Position numbers and translations under genes: made by a program. A DNA stretch of 64,000 bases. Origin: Prinia subflava. Its lineage: Eukaryota; Chordata; Aves; Passeriformes; Cisticolidae. The notes beneath the pieces are model-generated. The model was not told the DNA's origin, did no database searches, and was given only the letters and a program-made list of their open reading frames with translations. How positions within the stretch are numbered: position 1 is the stretch's first letter; every line of letters begins with the position of its first letter. This document shows positions 44,315-56,756 of this stretch, piece after piece. The DNA is taken from contig NW_026961096.1 of the NCBI RefSeq assembly GCF_021018805.1, forward strand, positions 62,001-126,000, in the 5' to 3' direction.

Positions 44315-47015
44315 TAGCCGCCTGAGAGACGACAGCCCGGTACCAGTGGGAAATTCCTCAAGGGCAAGGCGGCCTCGTTTTGCACCCGATGCCGATTGGC
44401 GTTCCCAGACATCAAAGAGATAAGTGGAGGGCTGTGAGCCACAGAGGGGGCTGAAAGCGGGGTGGCCGGTCAGGAGTCAGCAGGAGGGTTTTTTGAGTCA
44501 GATTTGCAGTCTGGGATGGCCAAGATGTGGCCCCTTAGGGACCTAAAGGTAAAGTCTCACTTGATCGAAGTGCTGAACTGTGCAGGGCAGAGCAGTCCCA
44601 GGCCATGTGGAGTCACTTGTCTGTTGTGCACTCTGTGTCTTTTGGGCGTCTCACATGCAATGTCTTCTGCCTTAGCTCTTCAAGGAGCCTCTTGGAAACA
44701 CCAGGCATCGTTCTTAATACCTCCCTATTCCTCAGCTCGGCACCTTTGACACTCGGGACCTCGCACGCACATCAGAATCGCATCTCTCTTCAGAAGCATC
44801 CGGTCCCAGGTCTTTTCAGGTCTTGTTCTGAGCTGTACTGGCAGCTGTGCACAGCAGTGATCCCTTATGGCGGATTAGGCCTCGTAAGAAGGCCGAGCTA
44901 GGTCGAGGTATCTGACCGTAGGGTTCTCGGGCATCCATCTTTGCGGTTCTCAGACGAAGCAGTTCTGCTGGCGTCTTCTTGCTGCTGGGTTCTTCGAGCC
45001 TCATCGGCTCACCATCGGTCTTACCTCGATCGCCTGCTTTCACATTTTCTTGATCCTTAGTCATTCTGGATCATTCATCTTGCCGAGCCTTTTCTCTCGC
45101 TGTTGCGTCCTTCTCGTTTGTGGTGTCCTGTGTCACGGGTGTTGGTGTGTGTTTGGCCCTGCGCTGCTCTGCCCTGCTGCGTAGCCTGGGTGTAGGAGTA
45201 ATAGGACATGTCTTGGGGACTTGAATTTTGCAGTGTAGGGTGTAGTTGGAGCGTAGAGGGTATTTCTAGATGAGCACAAGATGCCTGGAGCTTTTAAGTT
45301 ATCCTGCAGCGCTCTGACTTTTGTGCTAACTCTCTTTAAGCTGCGGATGGATTAGATCCATGGCAGAGGGCCCCATTCCAGGTGAGGGGCTCTGCCCCAT
45401 GCAGGTCAGTCACCGTTTGTCTTCAGAGGGGCAGCGTAAATGGTGGCTGTGTTACAGCGCTGTTCTTTGCATTTGTTTTTAGGAAGCATGGCTGGATAGC
45501 GGCAGCCAAGGTGAAGCAAACAAGGTGAGCGTTGATTGGTGGACAGAATCAGTTGCTGTTGCTCAAGTCTCTCTTGATGGTGTAACTGTAAGTGTCCATT
45601 ATGGTGTGTTTTAGGGGGTCCACTCGCATCACGCCGAACTCCGCTCAGCGACCGGACGACGGAGCTGCTTCGCCTCTCTCGTGAGCCGTCGGGGAGCACG
45701 ACAGGACTCCGTGATGAAGCCTCCATCTTCTCCGTTTGAAGGTGCCGTCCGGACTGCGGTAAGGGCCGAGGCGTTGCGGTGGGTCGGGGAGGTAGGGAGG
45801 AGGAGCGAGGGTCCACTCAAGTTTCAGCCGTGCCGCATCACCTCGTCTCCTCTTAAGCCAGGTATACCCTGTGACCTTGGCGTGGGGCTCAAGGATCCGG
45901 GCCTTTTCGGGAGATGGTGAGTAGCAGAATTGTCAGGTGTTGGCAGTAGTGCTGCCAAGGCCACGTGTTCACGTTTGGTTTCCTTTATTCTAGCCGCCTG
46001 AGAGACGACAGCCCGGTACCAGCGGGAAATTCCTCAAGGGCGAGGCGGCCTTGTTTTGCACCCGATGCCAATTGGCGTTCCCAGACATCAAAGAGATAAG
46101 TGGAGGGCTGTGAGCCACAGAGGAGTTGAAAGCGGGGTGGCCGGTTGGGTTTTTTGAGTCAGATTTGCAGTCTGGGATGGCCAAGATGTGGCCCCTTGGC
46201 CTACTAAAAGGTAAAGTCTCACTTTTGATAGCAGTGCTGAACTGTGCAGGGCAGAGCAGTCCCAGGCCATGTGGAGTCACTTGTCTGTTGTGCACTCTGT
46301 GTCTTTTGCGTGTCTTGCCTTTCGTGTCGTTGTCCCTACAAGGGGCCTTTTGGAAACCCTGGCTTGTGTCTTAGCATTTGTAATCTCTGCGTTCCTCAGC
46401 TCGGTGGCTTTGACTCGGGACCTCGCACGCACATCAGAATCACATCTCTCTTCAGAAGCATCCGGTCCCAGGTCTTTTCAGGTCTTGTTCTGAGCTGTAC
46501 TGACAGCTGTGCACCGCAATGATCCATTGTGGCGGAGTAGGCATTGTAAGAATGCCGAGCTAGGTCGAGGTATCTGACCGTAGGGTTCTCGGGCATCCAT
46601 CTTTGCGGTTCTCGGACGAAGCAGTTCTGCTGGCATCTTCTTGCTGCCGGGTTCTTTGAGCCTCATCGGCTCTACATCGGTCTTATCTCGGTCATCTCCT
46701 TCTGCATTCTCTCGGCCCTCAGGGTCCTTCTTCTTGCCGAGCCTTTTCTCTCGCTGTTGCGTCCTTCTCGTTTGTGGTGTCCTGCATCACGGGTGTTGGT
46801 GTGCGTTTGGCCCTGCGCTGCTCTGCCCTGCTGCATAACCTGGGTGTAGGGGTAATAGGACATGTCCCGGGGACTTGAAGTTTGCAGTGTAGGGTGTAGT
46901 GGGAGCGTAGAGGGTATTTTTAGGTGGGCACAAGATGCCTGGAGCTTTTAAGTTATCCTGCAGCGCTCTGACTTTTGTCCTAAATTTTTTTCAGATGCGG
47001 ATGGATTTTTCCCTG
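44315..47015 (+). repeat. Modules b and c of the triplication, unit C
   Basis: Module b is at 44315-45365 and c at 45995-47015. The CxxC exon-like segments are at 44318-44437 and 45994-46113, and the two in-frame exons at 45483-45758. Each CxxC segment has one replacement compared with A and B (E to K before the motif in b, R to Q just after it in c), and all four cysteines remain. Confidence 0.65.
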
Positions 47016-47270
47016 GCAGAGCACCCCAAGGAGGAAACGGTTGTGGGTGAGAGACTTGCACACTGAAGGTACCTTGGAAAATGTGTAGCTTTGTCCTGGA
47101 TTTTGGGGTTTTTTAAAATTTTCTACAAGGTTTTAAATATGAGCTTGTTAGAATTTAATGGTAAGGACTGAAAACGGGTTGGCTGCCAAGTTATACATAA
47201 CAAAGTCAACTTTTTTGAATATCTGTGAGGCTTCTATTTTGTTTTTGAGACTTTCCTTTTTTGCTGACTT

Positions 47271-48284
47271 TTGCTCTCACTCTCACGTCTTTCCCTTTCG
47301 CTCTCACTCTCACTTCTTTCCCTTTCGCTCTCACTCTCACTTCTTTCCCTTTCGCTCTCACTCTCACTTCTTTCCCTTTCGCTCTCACTCTCACTTCTTT
47401 CCCTTTCGCTCTCACTCTCACTTCTTTCCCTTTCGCTCTCTTTCTCTCTCTCTCTAACTTTCTGTTTCTCTCTCTCTCTCTCTCTCTCTAACTTCATTTC
47501 TGTTTCTGTCTTTTTCTAGTTCTCTCTCTAACTTTATTTCTCTTTCTCTCTATTTCTAGTTCTCTCTCTAACTTTATTTCTCTTTCTCTCTATTTCTAGT
47601 TCTCTCTCTAACTTTAACTTTATTTCTCTCTATTTCTAGTTCTCTCTCTAACTTTATTTCTCTCTCACTCTCCCTCTTTTTCTCTTTCGCTCTCACTCTC
47701 CCTCTTTTTCTCTTTCGCTCTCACTCTCCCTCTTTTTCTCTTTCGCTCTCACTCTCACTTCTTTCCCTTTCGCTCTCACTCTCACTTCTTTCCCTTTCGC
47801 TCTCACTCTCACTTCTTTCCCTTTCGCTCTCACTCTCACTTCTTTCCCTTTCGCTCTCTTTCTCTCACTTCTTTCCCTTTCGCTCTCTTTCTCTCTCTTC
47901 TTTCCCTTTCGCTCTCTTTCTCTCACTTCTTTCCCTTTCGCTCTCTTTCTCTCTCTTCTTTCCCTTTCGCTCTCTTTCTCTCTCTCTCTAACTTCATTTC
48001 TGTTTCTGTCTATTTCTAGTTCTCTCTCTAACTTTATTTCTCTCTCTCACTTTATTTCTAGTTCTCTCTCTAACTTTAACTTTATTTCTCTCTCACTCTC
48101 CCTCTTTTTCTCTTTCGCTCTCACTCTCCCTCTTTTTCCCTTTCGCTCTCACTCTCACTTCTTTCCCTTTCGCTCTCACTCTCACTTCTTTCCCTTTCGC
48201 TCTCACTCTCACTTCTTTCCCTTTCGCTCTCTTTCTCTCTCTTCTTTCCCTTTCGCTCTCTTTCTCTCTCTCTCTCTAACTTTC

Positions 48285-48315
<31 letters not shown>

Positions 48316-49039
48316 AACTTCATTTCAGTTTCTCTCTCTCTCACTTTATTTCTAGTTCTCTCTCTAACTTTAGTTCTCGTTCTCTCTATTTCTAGTTCTC
48401 TCTCTAACTTTAGTTCTCGTTCTCTCTATTTCTAGTTCTCTCTCTAACTTTAGTTCTCGTTCTCTCTATTTCTAGTTCTCTCTCTAACTTTAGTTCTCGT
48501 TCTCTCTATTTCTAGTTCTCTCTCTAACTTTAGTTCTCGTTCTCTCTCTAACTCTATTTCTAGTTCTCTCTATTTCTCGTTCTCTCTCTAACTTTATTTC
48601 TCGTTCTCTCTATTTCTCGTTCTCTCTCTAACTTTATTTCTCGTTCTCTCTATTTCTCGTTCTCTCTCTAACTTTATTTCTCGTTCTCTCTATTTCTCGT
48701 TCTCTCTCTAACTTTATTTCTCGTTCCCTCTATTTCTCGTTCTCTCTCTAACTTTATTTCTCTCTATTTCTAGTTCTCTCTCTAACTTTAACTTTATTTC
48801 TCTCTATTTCTAGTTCTCTCTCTAACTTTAACTTTATTTCTCTCTATTTCTAGTTCTCTCTCTAACTTTAACTTTATTTCTATTTCTAGTTCTCTCTCTA
48901 ACTTTAACTTTATTTCTCTCTATTTCTAGTTCTCTCTCTAACTTTATTTCTCGTTCTCTCTATTTCTAGTTCTCTCTCTAACTTTATTTCTCGTTCTCTC
49001 TATTTCTAGTTCTCTCTCTAACTTTATTTCTCCTTCTCC
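47271..49039. repeat. Pyrimidine-rich compound minisatellite, unit C
   Basis: Same components as A and B but about 200 bp shorter and with a different order of sub-units. The first 27-bp units are more homogeneous (all TTCTTTCCC rather than some CCTTTCCC). Confidence 0.95.
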
Positions 49040-49146
49040 AGCGCCCAGCCTGGACTTGCTCTGTGGGGGGGCCTGTTCCATCTGCCTGAACCAAGGACAT
49101 CCTGCCCAGGTTTGACACTTGACTCCCGTTGTTTTTCCTCTTGCAG

Positions 49147-49317
49147 GCAGCTGGCAAAAGAGGAGAGAGCCCCTGCGAGGCAGAGCCCCTGGAATGCCCT
49201 GTCCCGGTCTGAGGTTCCCACTTTTCTCTCCAACTCCCGGAGAATTGCTGGAGCAGAACCAGAGAGTGTCCATTTTATTTCCTGCCTTTTCCAATAAACG
49301 GTGACTTTCAGCTGGAG
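49147..49317 (+). other. Terminal exon with AATAAA, unit C
   Basis: Same acceptor as units A and B, with AATAAA at 49293-49298. Confidence 0.5.
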
Positions 49318-50029
49318 TGTGTTCCTGGTGTCATCCTCCTCCTCCTCCTCCCTGGATTTGTAAATAAATGTCCTGATTTTGGCCAAGGAGAATTTTGTTG
49401 TTCCAGGCATTGTGGCTCTTTTGTTTCATTGAAACTTCCCAACTCTGCTGAGACTTTGAGATGTCAAATACAAGTAAGACTGGAGTTTCTTGGGATTGTT
49501 ACACAAAATAGGGATCCTTCTTGGACAGGAGTAACTTGACGTGTTTAATGCCACTTCCCTTTAAAATCAGAGCAGGGGAAGCAGATTTGAAATCATCATT
49601 CCATGAACTTGCACCAAATTCCTCCAAAGCTGCAAAAGTTTTCCTTGTTAGAAATTCCTGAGCTTGTTTTCCAGGCAAGCTGGGATTTAGATGTTCTTTG
49701 TTCCTTGGATTTGCTGGTTTTCCTCTCTCTCATTTTAGTAAAGGATTTTTTTTTTCATATTTTCCATGCTGATTGGAATTTTTGTACTGCTCAGGGCACA
49801 TTGCCAAGGAAATGTACCAATTTCATGTTGGTAAATCAGGCATTGTTCAGCACCATATGCCCACAAGTCTGTAAATTCCCAGGGAAACTTGCTAAGTGTT
49901 GAATTGCCATAATGAATCTCTTTGTAAAGTTGATTATACTTTTTTATTTTTAATTACTTTGAATTTTTTATGTAGGGGTTTTTTTTAATAAGTGAGGTCT
50001 TTTTGTATTTTTAAATTTTTTCTTTTAAA

Positions 50030-50340
50030 AAATTTTCTATTTTAATTTTTCCTTTGTAATTTTTCCTTTGTAATTTTTCCTTTGTAATTTTTCCTTTGTA
50101 ATTTTTCCTTTGTAATTTTTCCTTTGTAATTTTTCCTTTGTAATTTTTCTCCTTTTTATTTTTTTCCTTTTTATTTTTTTCCTTTTTATTTTTTCCTCTT
50201 TTTTTCTCTCTTTAACTTTTTCCTTTTTAATTTTTTCCTTTTTATTTTTTTCCTTTTTAATTTTTTCTTTTTTAATTTTTTCCTTTTTATTTTTGCTTTT
50301 TATTTCTAATTTTTCCTTTTTAACTTTTTAATTTTATTTT
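50030..50340. repeat. A/T-rich minisatellite 1, unit C
   Basis: Seven or more uninterrupted TTTTTCCTTTGTAA units, without the CCATCC interruption found in A. Confidence 0.88.
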
Positions 50341-51347
50341 TTTCTGTGTTTTACTTGAAATTTTATTTGAAAACTTTTTTTTTTTCTTCATGTTTTCTTT
50401 GTGTTGGTGTGTTTTGTTTTGCTTTGGTTTGGTTTGGTTTGGTTTTTTGCTCTCTCTCTACTCTTTTATCTACTTTTTTATAGCCCAAGTATGTAGAAGT
50501 TTGGCTGGTGGGAACAGAGGAGGTGACAAATGAAATCCATGTCCACTCCACGTCCGGATAGAATTGAGAGTGCAGCTAGAGAAATCTCTGTATTTTCTGC
50601 TAAATTAGAAATCCTGAACAGAGAAAGCTCTAAAGACCAAGGGGCCTTCTTTTTTCTTTTTCCTTTTTCCCCCGAACAATTCTCATTGTAGCCATTTACA
50701 GGATCAGGAACATTACCTTGAAATCGAGGTGTATTTCACAGGTAGCGAGAAAACAAAGTAGACTTGATCTTGTAACTCTCATTGTTTAGTAACAAAGAAA
50801 TCCAAAACAAAACAAACATTTAAAAAAAAAAAAAATCCACCAACCCCACAAAAGAACAGAGAAAGAGAAATTATACCAATATTATTTTAATTTAAAACCA
50901 CTTTCCCCCTTAGAAAACCAGGCTACTGTAATTCTGCTTAATTGGGGTGCTGTCGTGTTTAGGTTACTGAATTAATAGAGTTTAAAACATACAGCAATAA
51001 ACACGAATTTTAAAAACTAAGTACAAAAATATGAATATATATAATAAAACAAATATAAATATGAAAAATAATATCGTAACTAAACGCAATCTATAATATT
51101 TCTCATTACTTATATTATATACAGTAGTCTATATATTATATCCATAGATATGACTAGAAAAACGACATGGTAATGATCAATATCAAAATACTAAATGTAA
51201 AGAAATAATGGAATAGAGCTTAAAACAGAGGGGGTTTTTTGGTTTGAATTTGCTTGTTGGCAGGGGTTCTCTTTTAAGCGGCGGCCGGATGTCTTTCGGG
51301 GCGTTTCTTTTAGGGGGTTTCTGTGCACGTTCTCTTCGGGGGTCCCT

Positions 51348-51430
51348 GTCTGCCTGTCCCCGACGGGCGGGGAGCCCCGGGCCGGGCCGCGGTGCTGCCG
51401 CCCTGTGGACGCAGCGCGGTACTGCAGATG
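51348..51430. other. Replaced 57-bp minisatellite site, unit C
   Basis: Where A, B and D have 57-bp units, C has unrelated GC-rich sequence (GGGGAGCCCCGGGCCGGGC) that joins back at CTGCCGCCCTGTGGACGCAG. It may be an ancestral, unexpanded state or a local replacement. Confidence 0.6.
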
Positions 51431-51869
51431 TTCATCCCAGGGGAGTTGCTGGCTTGGCTAGAATTGGTTTCCCAGTAAAACTGGGGGTTGTCTAGAAAAC
51501 CTGAATTTGTGGGAGGCACTGGGTTTGTTTTCCCTATCCCTGCATCACAGTCAAGAACACTCCTGGAGCTGTGTTAGGCAGTGGAAGGAGGGGAGAGCTG
51601 CATTTATTGAATTCCTTTGTTGTTGTTGTTGTTGTATTTTTTCATGCTATTTTATTTTATTGTGTTTTAGTTTTACATGTTTTTTTGTTTTGACTTTTAA
51701 AAAATATTTTAATGTTTCCTCAAATTTTTAATTTTTCGATTTTTAGTTTACTTTAATATTTTATAGTTATGATTTCACTTTTTATTTTATTTTCAATAAC
51801 TTTTAAATTTTTATTTAGATTTATGTTTTATTTTTATGTTTGCAGTTGTTTTGTATTTTTTAATGTTTC

Positions 51870-52065
51870 CTTAATTGTTTAATTTTTCCTTTGTCATTTT
51901 TTCCTTTGTCATTTTTTCCTTTGTCATTTTTTCCTTTGTCATTTTTTCCTCTATAATTTTTTCTTTTTTAATTTTTTATTTTTTTATTTTTCTCTTTTTA
52001 ATTTTTCTCCTTTTTAATGTTTTCCTTTCTAATTTTTTCCTTTCTAATTTCTCCTTTCTCGATTT
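51870..52065. repeat. A/T-rich minisatellite 2, unit C
   Basis: Four TTTTCCTTTGTCATTT-type units, against two in A and B. D matches C. Confidence 0.85.
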
Positions 52066-52071
52066 TGTCAG

Positions 52072-52644
52072 GCACCCCCCTTTAAAACCGGGGTGCCTTC
52101 GGCCGTGCCACAACAAAGATGGCGGCCCAACAGGAAATGGTTTCAGCCACAAACAAGATGGCAGCCGGAAGTATGGGCAGTCACCTAATGCCCCGCTCAA
52201 GATGGCGGCTCGTCGAGCCGCCTTCGACCTTCCAAAGACGGCGGCCAAAAAAGGCGGGAAAACACAAGGACCACCCATGGGCGTCGACCCAACTGCCTGC
52301 GCCCGACCCCGAAAACGGCGCCGCTCAGGAACAATTTTCAGCGTCGCTTCCCGGCGCGAGGGAGCTGTGTGCCCGCTGTGCCGCGCCGCGGTGCGGTTGC
52401 GGCAGCCATTTTGGTGAGGCGCCTGAGTAACCAGCTACCCGGGGCCTTCGGGGGTGCCACAAAAAAGATGGCGGCTCTACCGGATGTGTCTTCACCACAA
52501 CCAAGATGGCGGCTACAACGGGCGGAAGTAACGTTTATATAGGGTTTATATAGGGTTTGGACCCTATAGCCGCGGCCGAACCAAGGCTCTGCTGCAGGTG
52601 TATTCGAGACATCTTTCCTCTTTGTTTGACAGAAGGAAGAGGGG

Positions 52645-52675
<31 letters not shown>

Positions 52676-52817
52676 AGAAAAAACGGGAGCAGTTCCGGGG
52701 CGGTCCCGGGGCGGTCCCGGGGCGGTGTGCGCCGTCACTGCCGCCTTCTGGGCGGGCGATTCCAAGGCGCTGTCGGGCTCTCTGCCGGCCGGTCGGCGGG
52801 CGGGCGGCCGGGACGCG
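52072..52817 (+). promoter_or_regulatory. MIS18A: YY1/ETS promoter, MIS18A-like copy C
   Basis: All motifs are kept (first YY1 site at 52116). C and D share GGGGGTGCC where A and B have GGGGCTGCC in the second duplicate block. The A run is 26 bases. Confidence 0.7.
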
Positions 52818-55634
52818 ATGGCGCTGTGCCCGGAGCTGGAGCGCTCGCTGTCGCTGCTGCAGCCGGGCGCCGACCGGGCCCAGCAGCAGCAGGAGCGGCG
52901 GGCGGACGCGGCCCCCACGCCCATGGTGTTCATGTGCGCCGGCTGCAGGCGCCCCGTGGGCGACACCCGCACCTGGGGTTCAGTGTCGAGGACAGCGGTC
53001 CCATCCTGCTGCGCAGTGAGTACCAGCGCTGCCACCCCCGTGCCGCCGCGGTCGCTGCCGCCGTGCCTCCTGCCCTGCCTCCCGCCGCAGCTGCGGCCGC
53101 CAGCGTCGCCGCGGACCCGGGGCGGAAGGGCTCCGAGCTCCCCGGAGAGTGCGGATGGTGAGGGCCGGGCCTGGCTGGACACAGTCCCGGGGGAGTCGGG
53201 GTTCCCGGCGCTGGGGACCGGCAAAGGGCCTGGAGCGCTCGTGTGGCCCGAGAGCCCCTGGAGCACTTATCTGGGGTGGGCTGTACAAGCCGCGTATGGC
53301 CTAAGGGAGAGGGATTTCTCACAAGGACATGTAGTGATGGACAAGGGAGGCAGCTTTAGATTAAATGTCGGGAAGAAATTTTTCCCTGCGAGGGCGGTGA
53401 GGCCGTGGTACAGGTTCCCCAGAGAAGCTGTGGCTGCCCCTGTGTCCCTGGAAGTGCCCAAGGCCAGGTTGGACGGGGCTTGGAACACCCTGGGATAGTG
53501 GAAGCTGTCCCTGCCCAGGGCCGGGGGTGGAATGGGGTGAGCTTGAAGGCCCCTTCCACAATTCAGCGATTCTGATGGTCTTGGTCTTGCTGAGGTTAGC
53601 CAGCCTGAGGAGCTGATGCAAATTCAGGCTAAAAGATGAGTGCTCATCATTTATACTGTGTAAAGCATGAATGAAAGGTTAAAAAAGTTCTAATGCATGA
53701 TTTAAAATTTTTTTTTTTATTTTTAAGAAAAGGGATGGGGAGAGGTGCCTCCTTTTATTTTCTTCTGAATAAATGTTATTCCTTGCTTGCAGCATGGTAG
53801 AAACCCTACTCTGCTCTGGCTGCTCCAGGACCCTTGGCAGCAGATACATGCACGCCTCAAGGCATCTCGACTGCAAGAGGGATTTGTTCTGTGTCCGTAC
53901 TGACTCTGTTGAAAGGTAAGTGCAGAATGTTTATGGGTCAGCCTGCCAGCTCCACTGCACTCACCAGGCATGGCACTGAGGGTGCTCCTGTTACATCTCT
54001 GGCAAGGCTGGAGGGAGCGTCTTCTGCTGCTCTGTCCCACGGTGGTTTTCTGTATTGGTGCTGTTGGCATCCCAGTGCTCAGCTGTAGGGAACATCACCT
54101 GTGTAAGGCACATCCTAGAAAAAGAACCAAAACAAACCAACCTGGCCTGCCTTTTGTGTGGGAAGTTGCATTCCAGCCCAGAAAATATCACCAGGTCCAG
54201 GGCACTAGAGGGTTCCTTCGCATTTGATTGGAAGAGTTCACAAACCAAGCACCAAAGAGGCCTGGCTGGAGCCTGTTAGGGGTCCGCATGATCAGCAGGG
54301 AGTGTGGCCAGAGGGGCTCGGGCAGGACTTGGGGTGGCTCTGCCCTGTGCTGGCCACATCTGCTCTGTCCTTGCTAAGATGGGCAAAGGCAACTCTGACA
54401 ACTGAGTACGTGCTTGAGACTCTCACTCAGCTGTCTTAAAATCTGTCTAGAAAATGAAAGTGTGCTTGGGTTTAGTTGGTTTATAGCACTTCAAAGGGGT
54501 TATTAAAAACTGTATCCTCAATTAAGGCTCCGCACCAGAGTCCTTTTGTGCAGGCATTGTCCTAATAGACAGTGGTTGTTCATCTGGACTGGTTTTAATG
54601 TCTCTTTTTTTTTCTGAAGTTCCCATTTATTTTGCTGTATTGCTGTGGATATTCCCCTTGGTACTCTGGACAGGGTTTGGAGATTTTTTTCTTCATTCCA
54701 CTGCTAGAGTACTTTTTTTATTGCATGGCAGTAAAATTCTCTCATGCACTAACTTGGCTGCAGAATGGCATTTTCTGGCAAAGGGATGCTGCTTCTGCCT
54801 GCCAGCACTGCACTGTTCTTGGTGTCTTGGTGCCATTTTCCACTGTATCCCGTATCCCCAGAATCCACGGCTGTCTCTCAGGGTTCTAAAGGAGTGCTGT
54901 GTTTGGATTTTTGGCTTCAGAGTGGGAAGTGCTCTGTAACCTGATGTAACCTGTGGCATCTCAGCTGTAGGCCAGGAACCCTGGAAAAGCAAGCTCGCAT
55001 TCACGAGGAGCCGCTTACTCTTGAAAGCCCAGCTGTCTTGCAAGAGGTGCCGCACAGGGTGAGTTTTAACCTTACATCATTCTTTGTTGAAATCACCTCT
55101 GAGAAGTCTTAATATGCTTCAATGGTTTCTGCAGAACAGCTTATTCCACTCAGAGCAATTCAGTGCATTGTAACATGTACTGGACTGCTTCCTGTAATTG
55201 CTGTCTTGTGCTCTGCAAGACCTTTAGCCACTTTTCCTTCAGTTTTCTTGGTAGTTAGCATTTTCTGTTTATCAAGCACAGCATTAGGTTCCTCTGGCTG
55301 TCTCAGAAATTGGATCAGTTGTTTCTAGTTCGTTCTGATTCACTTCTCCAGATCTTCATTTAACTTTTAGCCATGTTTCTTCTGCCTCCTGTGGAAATGG
55401 ACTTAATGCTTTTGCTGTAACTTTATCTTGAAATAGTAATCATAAATGAATCATGGTAAATCAGGTTGATGTTTTGCTCTACTAAAATCTTGTGACTGCA
55501 GGTAGGAAGAGTTGGGAGCGAACAGTCTGAGGAAGTGGACTGTGGAAGCTGAAGGTTGTCCAGCCAAAGCTGAGTGTGTGGCTCTGACACTGACCAAGGC
55601 TGGAAAGAGTTACTGTGTGGACAGAGAATGTTAG
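52818..55634 (+). CDS. MIS18A: MIS18A-like gene, copy C (frameshift in exon 1, intact exon 5 acceptor)
   Basis: Exons are 52818-53015, 53091-53157, 53793-53915, 54965-55058 and 55506-55634. Exon 1 carries the shared missing base and one private change just after the first CxxC (CAGCRRP rather than CAGCGRP; human also has R here). Exon 4 has the C/D variants. Before exon 5 the acceptor is GCAGGTAG/GAAGAG, which joins exon 4 in phase 0 and gives the helix-like C-terminus [16 protein letters not shown]. Apart from exon 1 this copy and D could encode a full Mis18 protein of about 203 residues. Confidence 0.82.
53310..53578 (+). mobile_element. CR1 LINE 3' end, intron 2, copy C
   Basis: Same insertion as in the other copies; the position is shifted by a 1-bp deletion in the preceding G run. 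Confidence 0.9.
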
Positions 55635-56252
55635 AGCCGGGTGAGCTTTCACAGGATGAAAGAAGCGAGGAGAGAATCGAATGGAAAGAATTGCTGAGAT
55701 CAGGTTTGAGCCCTTTCTTTGGGTTTGGGATTTGTTTGTGGTTTTTTTGTTACCTAACACTACCTAGCACTTACTTACTTACTTACTGTGAGATTTGAAG
55801 TTTTCTCCAAAAACTCAGAATGAATTTCCCCACTCTGCCCCACTGGTAGCAGCACACAGGAGAACAGAGCCTGTGGTTTGGATCTTGAGGGAGTTCCAGC
55901 AGTACAAGCTATGAGTTACCATGTTTCTCCCAAATTTACATCCAGCAAATCTGAGGAATTACCTCTTGCCTGAGCATTCCTGGTCTCTGTGACTCTTTAG
56001 TAAGAGACAGCTGGGACTGGCCAAGCTGAGACAGGATCTGTTCCTGTCAAACCATCTATTTCCCATGCGGATGAGAATCTGGGGGGCAAGTGCCCACATC
56101 ACTCCTCACAAATGCCCACACATACTTCTGGGGCTGCTGTATCTATCTGCTGGATTTGTCAGCGCCAGCATTTGCGAAGGATCACCTTGTGAGCAACTCA
56201 AAAGACAGATAAATAGAGGCAGCAGCAATTGTCTTGAGTTTACCTTATGGTA

Positions 56253-56312
56253 AGGCTTATGGATATTTTTAATCACTATAAGAAGGCTTATGGATATTTT
56301 TGATCACTTTCT
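56253..56312. repeat. Short tandem duplication in the spacer
   Basis: AAGGCTTATGGATATTTTT followed by A/GATCACT occurs twice, about 32 bases apart. Confidence 0.85.
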
Positions 56313-56736
56313 TAGCACTTGCAATTACCCCTGCTACCACACAAAAGAAACCGAGGAACAGGAAAGCTCCGCTCTGTATCTCTGGCAGAAGAAAAGCCAG
56401 CAAACCAGTTTGCGTTCACCCCGATTCCTAGTCCTGTGCTGCAAGTACAGAAATATCTTGAGCCTTTGGGAGGGGGACTGGGACTGTGGAACCCAGCTGC
56501 ATGTGTCTCCTAGGCCACGTTTTTCTTGGAAGCACCTTTCCTAGTTTCACTGCTTTTTGGAAATGAACTGTTCTGAGCAGAACCAGTACCTTCAGACTCA
56601 GGGTCTGAAAACAAAACAACCATAAAAACCACTAAAAAGCCCCAAAACCCACTGCCTAAGAGAACAAAGAAAGAGAAAATATACCGGGATTCTTTTAATA
56701 AACCTGAATTTGTGGGAGGCACTGGGTTTGTTTTCC

Positions 56737-56756
56737 CTTCGTGCGGCAGCACGAAG
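56737..56756. other. Perfect stem-loop in the spacer
   Basis: CTTCGTGC, loop GGCA, GCACGAAG. It lies exactly where the array-like fragment ends and GC-rich sequence begins, so it may mark a rearrangement breakpoint. Confidence 0.6.

Larger units (their letters stand above)
40237..55849. repeat. Tandem unit C, truncated at its 3' side
   Basis: The third copy is collinear with A and B but differs in three ways. It has an extra 569 bp near 43300-43900 that includes an additional CxxC exon. Its 57-bp minisatellite is replaced by unrelated GC-rich sequence. Its homology stops abruptly at 55849, a few hundred bases past MIS18A exon 5. The 3' UTR exon, the GC island, the ATG exon and the LTR-like element of A and B are therefore missing here. 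Its 3' part shares many variants with unit D. Confidence 0.93.

Noticed and set aside
52557..53498. 313-codon open frame running through the MIS18A-like exon 1 into the first intron of copy C (shorter versions in A, B and D)
   Set aside because: It crosses a poly(A) run, two good splice donors and a CR1 element. Only the 53 codons after the internal ATG match MIS18A. The length comes from GC-rich composition.
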